Of a DNA stretch of 64,000 nucleotides, positions 59,940 to 64,000 are shown piece after piece. The stretch spans positions 62,001-126,000 of the forward strand of contig JAPPMG010000096.1 of NCBI GenBank assembly GCA_028819215.1, in the 5' to 3' direction. The position numbers and the translations under genes were made by a program. The notes beneath the pieces were generated by a model that worked only from the letters and a program-made list of their open reading frames with translations, made no database searches and was not told the DNA's origin. Each line of letters begins with the position of its first letter. Position 1 is the first letter of the stretch. This DNA is from Bryobacterales bacterium (GTDB taxonomy: Bacteria; Acidobacteriota; Terriglobia; Bryobacterales; UBA6623).

Positions 59940-60560
59940 ATGTTCACTGGAATCGTCGAAGAGACGGGGGCGGTGCTGGAGCTGGCTCGCTCCTCGGCTG
60001 GTGCGCGCATGGTCGTGGCCGCCCGCGAGGTGCTCGCTGATCTTTCCACCGGCGGGAGCATCGCTGTCAATGGCTGCTGCTTGACGGCGGTTGACTTCGA
60101 CGAGCGCGGATTCTCCGCCGACCTGTCTCCGGAGACCCTCGACCGGACCAACCTAGGCGCTCTCGAGGCGGGATCCATCGTCAACCTAGAACGGCCACTG
60201 CTGCCGACGAGCCGGCTCAGCGGGCATTTCGTGCTGGGTCACGTCGATGGCACTGGCGAGGTGCTGGGGCTCGACGCGGTTGGAGACGGGAACTGGTGGC
60301 TGTCGGTGCGCGCGCCAGAGGATCTGCTGAAGTTCTTGGTTTACAAGGGCAGCATTGCCATTGACGGTATCAGCCTGACGATCGCTTCACTCGATGCGGA
60401 CGTTCTAGGGTGTGCGATCATTCCGCATACGTACGAGGTCACCACGCTGCGCTCGCTGCGCGTCGGCACTTCGGTCAACCTAGAGTGCGACATGCTGGCC
60501 AAGCACGTACATCGCCTGCTCGCGGCCGGCTCAGCGGACGGTCCGTCCACCGGCGCATAG
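59940..60560 (+). CDS. ribE: Riboflavin synthase, alpha chain
   Basis: 206 residues forming two similar lumazine-binding barrels: MFTGIVEETGAV at the N-terminus and HFVLGHVDGTGEV at the start of the second repeat. VNGCCLTAV and IDGISLTIA are the paired substrate-binding motifs. It dismutates two 6,7-dimethyl-8-ribityllumazines to riboflavin. It lies 21 bases after ribD with AGAGAG before the ATG. ribBA and ribH are not in the window, and no FMN riboswitch was recognised upstream. Confidence 0.95.
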   Translation: MFTGIVEETGAVLELARSSAGARMVVAAREVLADLSTGGSIAVNGCCLTAVDFDERGFSADLSPETLDRTNLGALEAGSIVNLERPLLPTSRLSGHFVLGHVDGTGEVLGLDAVGDGNWWLSVRAPEDLLKFLVYKGSIAIDGISLTIASLDADVLGCAIIPHTYEVTTLRSLRVGTSVNLECDMLAKHVHRLLAAGSADGPSTGA

Positions 60561-60573
60561 CCTCGAGCGCAGC

Positions 60574-61410
60574 TCAGCCGGCCTGTTCGACGGCAATGCA
60601 GGCGGGGATGCCCTCCCTGAAGCTGGGATAGCGCAGGGGTACCCCCACCAAGCGCCGGATGGCGCTCCCGTCGACGCGCCGGTCCGCTCTGCGCGTCTCG
60701 CTCAAGCAATCGTCCGCAACGACTTCAGGGACCGGGAGGTCCAGCAGTGCGGCGCAATAGCGTGCGACTTCCGCGGAGGTTGCAGGGCACTCGTCCGCCA
60801 CAGGATAGGCCCCTTCGACACGCTGTTGGAGCGCCCGGGCGACGATCGTGGCCAAGTCGTCGACATGGATCCGCGAAACTAGGCGCGAAGAGTCGCGAGG
60901 AAGTTGGAAGCGGCCTTCTCGCATGGCTTGGTGGACCCCTCTTCCGGGACCGTAGATCGCCGCCGGACGCAACACAAGCGCACTGCAGCCGTGAGACTGG
61001 ACCGCGTCCTCGGCGCTCGCGCGGAGTTGCTGGCGCTCGGTCTGAGGTGACACCGGCGTGCGCTCGTCGACATTCCGCGTGGCGCCGTAGACGCCGGTGG
61101 TGGAAAGATACGTCAGGTGTCGCGGCCGGCCGCGCAAGCCCGCTACCAAGCTTGGAGTCGGCTCGAACAGCTGGCCGTCGAGCTTGAACGTCGGCACGGA
61201 CAGCAGCACGCTTGCTCCTTCCGCCGCAGCTTGGACACACTGGTCGTGGGCTGCGTCGAAGCGCAGCAAGCGAGCCCCCGCGGCCTCGAGCGCGGCCAGA
61301 CTCTCGGGCGACCGGCTTGTCGCCGTCACATCCCAGCCAGCCTGCAGCAGCGTCCGGGCAGTGCGCCGCGCAGTGAACCCGCAGCCGATGATCAGAGCGT
61401 GGCGGCTCAT
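60574..61410 (-). CDS. NAD-dependent epimerase/dehydratase-family (extended SDR) protein
   Basis: 278 residues from the ATG at 61410, coupled to miaA by ATGA. The Rossmann motif HALIIGCGFTARRTARTLLQAG is followed by LTYLSTTGVYG and a loop LRPAAIYGPGRG, typical of YeeZ-like extended short-chain dehydrogenases. The usual YxxxK catalytic pair is not clear (STTGVYGATRNVD then later residues), so it may be a non-canonical member. It converges on ribE, 13 bases from its end. Confidence 0.75.
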   Translation of the reverse strand: MSRHALIIGCGFTARRTARTLLQAGWDVTATSRSPESLAALEAAGARLLRFDAAHDQCVQAAAEGASVLLSVPTFKLDGQLFEPTPSLVAGLRGRPRHLTYLSTTGVYGATRNVDERTPVSPQTERQQLRASAEDAVQSHGCSALVLRPAAIYGPGRGVHQAMREGRFQLPRDSSRLVSRIHVDDLATIVARALQQRVEGAYPVADECPATSAEVARYCAALLDLPVPEVVADDCLSETRRADRRVDGSAIRRLVGVPLRYPSFREGIPACIAVEQAG

Positions 61411-62381
61411 TGGGCGTCCGAACTCGGCTGGCACCCGATCTCGATCCACCTCGCGCACTCGCCAGCAGCCCATTCAAAGGCGCGGTCGGAATCCCCGAAT
61501 TCGCCCAGCCAGCGAATTCCCGGCTGCTTGCCGCGCAGCCATGTCCGCTGGCGCTTGGCGTAGCGCCGCGTGTGCATCGCCGTGTCCGCAATCGCCTCGT
61601 CCAAGCTGGAATTGCCGTCTAGGTATTGCAGGCATTGCGCATAGCCAAGGGCCCGAAAGGGCCAGCATTGATCGGAAACCCCGCTTTCCAGCAGTCCCCG
61701 GACTTCTTCCACCAAGCCTCCTGCAAACATCTTCCGCGCCCGTTCGCCGATGCGGGCGTAGAGCGCTTCGCGAGGAGGGTCCAGCCCGAGCAGCAGCGTG
61801 CGGTAGCCCTCCAGACGCTCGCCAGCCTCCCGCCAGAGGTCGCTGATGGGCCGCTTGCCGATGAGCGTGACTTCGATCGCTCGAACGATTTTTGGCGAGT
61901 CATTGGGATGGATGGCCCGCGCCGCTCGCCGGTCCAGCCGCGCCAGCATCCGCCACAAGTGCCCTGCGCGGTTCCTAGCCGCCGATTCTTGCAGGCGCCG
62001 GCGCAGACCGGCATCCCGCATTGGTCCGGGGAAGAGCCCCTTGAGCACTGCGTCTAGGTAGAAGCCAGTGCCACCGACTAACACGGGAAGTTTCTGCTTC
62101 CGCCTGAGCTGCTGCAGCACGGCTCGAGCGTCGCGCGCGAACTCCCCTGCCGAATAGAGCCGTTGCGGCTCGACGTGGTCGATCAGATGGTGCGGGATCC
62201 CGCGCCTGGCGTCCGCCGGTGTCTTGGCCGTGCCTACGTCAAACCCTCGATAGACTTGCACAGAATCGACATTCACGATTTCGGCGTCGAAGCGCTCGGA
62301 AATACGCACCGCCAGCGCGCTCTTGCCCGACGCGGTCGGACCAACGATGGCGATCGCGGGCGCGAGGCCGGATCCGTTCAC
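61407..62381 (-). CDS. miaA: tRNA dimethylallyltransferase
   Basis: 324 residues. Adds dimethylallyl to A37 of tRNAs reading codons starting with U, using DMAPP. The P-loop is GPTASGKS at 14-21, then DSVQVYRGFDVGTAK, VGGTGFYLDAVLKGL and, near the end, RRYAKRQRTWLR. Start is GTG at 62381, which overlaps the TGA of the amidohydrolase gene (GTGA). The 3' end overlaps the SDR gene. hfq, a common neighbour elsewhere, is not present. Confidence 0.95.
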   Translation of the reverse strand: MNGSGLAPAIAIVGPTASGKSALAVRISERFDAEIVNVDSVQVYRGFDVGTAKTPADARRGIPHHLIDHVEPQRLYSAGEFARDARAVLQQLRRKQKLPVLVGGTGFYLDAVLKGLFPGPMRDAGLRRRLQESAARNRAGHLWRMLARLDRRAARAIHPNDSPKIVRAIEVTLIGKRPISDLWREAGERLEGYRTLLLGLDPPREALYARIGERARKMFAGGLVEEVRGLLESGVSDQCWPFRALGYAQCLQYLDGNSSLDEAIADTAMHTRRYAKRQRTWLRGKQPGIRWLGEFGDSDRAFEWAAGECARWIEIGCQPSSDAQ

Positions 62382-63226
62382 GGGCGACGGTCCATTTCTG
62401 GGAACCAGATGCGGCGCGCAGTCTCGCCCAGCACGAGCCTGCGGTCCCGCTCCGATAGCGGCAGGTGGTCGCGAAAGATCTCCAAGTGCTCGCCATAGCG
62501 GAGCGGGCGGGCGTATTTCTCGGTCGGGAAGTGCGAACCCCAGGCGCAGCGCTCGGCGCCAAAGGCCTCGATGACGCGGAGGACGGTGCCGTGCATGCTT
62601 GAGCAGGGGTGCCCTTCGGCGCAGCCCTGCTCTCCGTTGGCGATAAACGACAGCTTCGCGTACAAGTGACGGTGACGCGAGAGGCGCTCTAGGGCCGCAA
62701 GCGTCTCCGGAGCGTCGTTGCCCGCCCGCAGGCCTAGGCTATGGTCTAGCACCACCGGCAGGCTCGGAAAGGCGTTCAGCATGCGCTCCAGCTGCTCTTC
62801 CAAGACCCGCCCGCCGAGCACGTTGACTGGGAGTCCCTCGTCGCAAGCGGCGCGCCACAGCGCCCTGACCCCGGGGTGGTCGAGTTGATTGCCCCCGACG
62901 GGTACGCTGCGCAGCCCGCGCATGCTGCCCTCGCGGGCGTACCGGCGCAACAAGTGCGGGGCAACTGCGTCGAGTGGGTCGAGCGTGCAGATTCCTGCGG
63001 TCCAGTGCGGGTTCTGCAGCGCCACCGCACGGATGTAGCGATTGTCGAAGCCGTAGAATCCGCTGACCTGCACGATGGTCACCGCGCGAACCTCGTGCCG
63101 TTCCACCTCTTCGGTGAGCCGCGAAATCGTGCCCGTTCCAGCGGGCGGCCTAGACGGCTCGGGCTTGGGCGGATAGGTGCTCTCGTCCTCCGAGAACAAG
63201 TGGGCGTGAGTGTCGATGATCAGCAT
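62378..63226 (-). CDS. Amidohydrolase-2 family (TIM-barrel) metal-dependent hydrolase
   Basis: 282 residues from the ATG at 63226. The family begins with LIIDTHAHLFSEDE, the D-x-H-x-H metal motif. PVVLDHSLG supplies a later histidine and CAWGSHFPTEKY lies near the C-terminus, where the standard family has W-G-[ST]-D-x-P; here the aspartate is replaced by His. Amidohydrolase-2 members decarboxylate or hydrolyse ring and lactone substrates, such as lactonases of sugar acids. It is first in a coupled three-gene operon with miaA and the SDR gene. Substrate unknown. Confidence 0.8.
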   Translation of the reverse strand: MLIIDTHAHLFSEDESTYPPKPEPSRPPAGTGTISRLTEEVERHEVRAVTIVQVSGFYGFDNRYIRAVALQNPHWTAGICTLDPLDAVAPHLLRRYAREGSMRGLRSVPVGGNQLDHPGVRALWRAACDEGLPVNVLGGRVLEEQLERMLNAFPSLPVVLDHSLGLRAGNDAPETLAALERLSRHRHLYAKLSFIANGEQGCAEGHPCSSMHGTVLRVIEAFGAERCAWGSHFPTEKYARPLRYGEHLEIFRDHLPLSERDRRLVLGETARRIWFPEMDRRP

Positions 63227-63251
63227 GTCCGCACGCCAGCCACCGGTGGAA

Positions 63252-64000
63252 TCAGCGCCGCGGTTCGCCCCCAACCCACACCGGAGAGGAGTACGCCCTT
63301 GCTCCGTCGAGCTGGTCGACGCGCACGTAGTAGTAGTCTCCGCGCTGCATCTCGCCGGTATCGGCGAAGTCGACCTCGGCTTCCATGGGCTGGTTGTAAC
63401 CGATCAGCTCCAACGTGACAGCGTCGCGGTCAACCGTGTCGGACAGGTCCCTTCGAGCGAATCCGTCGGAGAGATCGCTTAGAGCGACGTTGAAGCGCTT
63501 CGCTGCCAGCTTGCGTGTCGGGCGGACCGGCGTGGGCGACTTGCCCCACTCTCGGCCCACCTCGAGGTCGAACGTGATCGTGGTCGAGGGGGATGCGCCC
63601 TCGAGTTCGAGCAGCAGTGTGTCGGCCTGGCCGCGCGTGCCCGTGCTGAACTGCACCGTGTTCGTGTCGCTCGCCGCAATCCTGGCCCATTCCTTGTGCC
63701 GGTTGTCGAAGTGCAGAGTGCGCATGCCGACCAGCTTCGCGCCCGCGACCTTGAGAGACCCCGTCCACGGACGGTAGCCGCGGGGATTGTCGCGGAAGAA
63801 CGGTTCCGACGACGAGGCGAAGCCAACGACGATCTGCGCATTGCTTGAGAGCGAGACGCTCAACGGCCGGCTGGTGTAGACCGTGGCACCGTTCTTCACG
63901 ACCGCCACGCGGCGGATCGGCGATGTGCCGACAACCTTGGCGCGAAGCCTGCGCTTGTCGCGGTATTCCGAGCGGGTGCCCATGTCCGTGCCGTTCACGT
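63252..64000 (-). CDS. C-terminal part of a second DUF3604-like exported protein (cut by window edge)
   Basis: About 248 residues visible; the frame is open to the window edge at 64000, so the gene starts outside. The beta-rich sequence ends with RGDYYYVRVDQLDGARAYSSPVWVG, closely like the end of the DUF3604 protein at 54770. The segment IRRVAVVKNGATVYTSRP also fits the C-terminal domain that follows the metal centre in DUF3604 proteins. The catalytic part, if present, is outside the window. It precedes the amidohydrolase by 25 bases on the same strand. Confidence 0.7.
   Translation of the reverse strand, partial: VNGTDMGTRSEYRDKRRLRAKVVGTSPIRRVAVVKNGATVYTSRPLSVSLSSNAQIVVGFASSSEPFFRDNPRGYRPWTGSLKVAGAKLVGMRTLHFDNRHKEWARIAASDTNTVQFSTGTRGQADTLLLELEGASPSTTITFDLEVGREWGKSPTPVRPTRKLAAKRFNVALSDLSDGFARRDLSDTVDRDAVTLELIGYNQPMEAEVDFADTGEMQRGDYYYVRVDQLDGARAYSSPVWVGGEPRR

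Noticed and set aside
58700-59940. FMN riboswitch near the riboflavin genes
   Set aside because: ribD starts inside ftsY and only 21 bases precede ribE, so there is no room for the element and none of its conserved loops was seen.
1-64000. Mobile elements, CRISPR arrays, prophage or integrated islands
   Set aside because: No transposase, integrase, phage or Cas gene was seen, no direct-repeat array, and base composition by eye is even throughout.

Overview
This window is a gene-dense, high-GC stretch of bacterial chromosome with about 57 protein genes. I see no rRNA, tRNA, insertion sequence, integrase, phage gene or CRISPR array. The gene mix is a secreted sulfatase, exported sugar isomerase, GMC oxidoreductase with gluconate 2-dehydrogenase subunit 3, DUF3604 proteins, a LarA-like protein and rhamnulokinase. 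Together with the compact his operon layout this suggests an Acidobacteriota heterotroph of the Bryobacterales/Solibacter type. That placement is inferred from family content only. Many genes are translationally coupled by 4-bp ATGA or GTGA overlaps.

Layout. 1-5.5 kb: a metallophosphoesterase cut by the edge, a Dabb protein, sulfatase plus sugar isomerase, gpmI and a Nudix hydrolase. 5.5-6.9 kb: an ECF sigma / membrane anti-sigma / Spy-like periplasmic protein cassette. 7.2-13.4 kb: a minus-strand histidine operon hisI-D-C-HAD-B-H-F-A, with a HAD phosphatase where a histidinol-phosphatase is needed. 13.5-18 kb: TrkH/TrkA potassium uptake and an amidase. 18-20 kb: xseB-ispA converging on truA. 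20-26.2 kb: a TolC-like porin, the GMC dehydrogenase pair and an aldo/keto reductase. 26.3-34.6 kb: glmM, uppP-ftsK, a LarA-like protein and a PpiD-like chaperone.

34.8-46.8 kb holds the most striking locus, an 11-gene minus-strand operon in the order sulP-dabA-mrpE-F-G-mbhDE-mrpB-C-D-nuoL-like-nuoM-like. It joins a complete Mrp/Mbh-type cation antiporter module to DabA, the zinc protein of DAB inorganic-carbon pumps, and to a SulP anion transporter. It looks like an ion-gradient-powered bicarbonate or CO2-hydration machine in an organism that shows no autotrophy genes here.

47-51.8 kb: an SH3-type lipoprotein lies divergent to an unusual protein in which a ZIP-like metal transporter is interrupted by two cyclic-nucleotide-binding-like domains. 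A PHP-type histidinol-phosphatase and a deoxyribosyltransferase-fold protein follow. 52-57.8 kb: rhamnulokinase, a Gfo/Idh/MocA oxidoreductase and a large beta-propeller/DUF3604 protein. 57.8-64 kb: ftsY-ribD-ribE, then a coupled minus-strand operon of amidohydrolase-miaA-SDR, and the C-terminus of a second DUF3604-like protein cut by the window edge.

Control signals are sparse. Several genes without a Shine-Dalgarno sequence have a -10-like hexamer 6-7 nt before the start codon, which suggests leaderless transcripts. A recurring TACAAT hexamer marks other promoters. No terminator with a U-tract was found.
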